From the NCBI GenBank assembly GCA_006937955.1, contig SSNP01000041.1:1223714-1287713 (forward strand): a DNA stretch of 64,000 nucleotides. The letters are read 5' to 3'. The position numbers and the translations under genes were made by a program. This document shows, piece by piece, positions 63,270 to 64,000 of this stretch. Source of the DNA: Pachypanchax playfairii (taxonomy: Eukaryota; Chordata; Actinopteri; Cyprinodontiformes; Aplocheilidae). The first letter of the stretch is position 1; each line of letters starts with the position of its first letter. The notes beneath the pieces are model-generated. The model was not told where the DNA came from, did no database searches, and saw only the letters and a list, made by a program, of their open reading frames with translations.

Positions 63270-63976
63270 ACTTCACTTTACATTTCTATAGATGAATTTG
63301 GCAAAATAACCAGAAGTTGAGCCACTGGAAGTTGAGCCACCATCATTACTGCCGTGACCGCTCCCGGTCAGGCAACTACAGGCATTGTGGACTAAGCAAT
63401 CATTTGCAGTTATACTGTAAGTGAACGCTTTTCTCTTTTCAAACACACCTAAGGCTGGAAGGATGCGCTCAGTCATCGACTGTTTTAATAACAGCAGAAA
63501 ACTCCAGATTTGGAAAAATAAAACGCTGTGTGGGATACACAGCAGCGCCATCCAGAGCTCAGGTAATTTTGACCCTTGAGCCGAGACCTGTAGTTGTAGT
63601 TTCGCTCGTCATCGGACACCAACCGTTCAATAAAATACTCTTGAATCTCTAGAACAAAACAAAAATGTATGTTGTTTTTTTGTCTGGATTTGTGACGTAG
63701 GCCACTGGGCAGACTACAAACTCCTGCTCTGCTAGCTTACAGCTAGCGGTAGCACTAGCAAGAACAGAGATCTGTGAGAGTTCTCAGCAATGGGGCAGGG
63801 CGGGGATCCTCCACGCCAATGGCGAATTGCTGATGAGCTACTGTCGCTATGCAGAACCACTTCCTACAAAACAGCACAGGTTTTGGGATTTCGGGTAAAA
63901 ACGCCATAATCCTAATTTAAAGACTATTGAGACGCTTTAAAATACCTCAAAAGATGATCATAGTGGGTCTTTAATG
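63270..63976 (-). mobile_element. Probable TTAA-type miniature element (left limit uncertain)
   Basis: The right end 'catagtgggtctttaa' resembles, in reverse, the TTAA-AGACCCACTATG termini of widespread fish miniature elements. The interior (GCTAGC repeats, 'ccacgccaatggcg') also has the look of such elements. I could not find the matching left terminus; the start given is where the recognisable texture fades. Family not named. Confidence 0.4.
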
Positions 63977-64000
63977 TAAATTTCTGTACAATTTGCCTGT

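Overview
The window looks like non-coding nuclear DNA from a bony fish, probably a percomorph-type teleost. The evidence is the repeat content, not any host gene: a Tc1-type transposon of the fish class, short retroposons with a tRNA-like head and a GGAT-rich tail, TTAA-flanked miniature elements, LINE ORF2 relics, and many CA/TC microsatellites, all in AT-rich sequence. I found no host protein-coding exon I can defend, and no rRNA, functional tRNA or known small RNA gene. The only convincing intact coding sequence is a transposase. The window is most likely an intron or an intergenic stretch.

Layout. 1-5.2 kb: plain AT-rich DNA with a 129-bp CA repeat (1377-1505) and a composite repeat (3385-3880) holding a tRNA-like sequence. 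5.2-16 kb: a small CpG cluster (about 5250-5370), a full-length SINE-like copy with a perfect 10-bp target duplication (7397-7710), a LINE ORF2 relic on the minus strand (11580-11890), a 9-bp minisatellite plus TC/CA microsatellite (13025-13365), and worn dispersed repeats. 16-24 kb: a TCTCGCGAGA palindrome (16399), a GC-rich element with inverted ends (20259-20815) and a plus-strand LINE relic (23290-23597). 24.5-28 kb: a repeat-poor block that could hold conserved regulatory DNA. 28.6-29.4 kb: an RTE/LINE-like fragment followed by a TTAA-flanked miniature element. 31-35 kb: a GATA palindrome, long pyrimidine and purine tracts and SINE fragments. 37-39 kb: a SINE copy inserted in an older repeat, then a probable DNA-transposon end.

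45888-47489 is a complete 1,602-bp Tc1/mariner element. It has 200-bp inverted repeats that differ at 2 positions, a direct repeat inside each inverted repeat, TA target duplications, a TATA box and an open 340-codon DD34E transposase. 53-56 kb: two candidate regulatory patches and a palindromic miniature element. 57.5-58.7 kb: two adjacent TTAA-flanked elements, the second carrying a 5'-truncated retroposon with a 13-bp duplication. 61.4-64 kb: a pentanucleotide array, an RTE/LINE-like fragment, a second 5'-truncated retroposon with a 14-bp duplication, and a probable miniature element at the right edge.

The genes do not form a pathway. The story is one of layered mobile elements: old LINE relics, SINE copies that would have needed a partner LINE's reverse transcriptase, non-autonomous DNA elements, and one young-looking Tc1 copy that could in principle still encode its own transposase.
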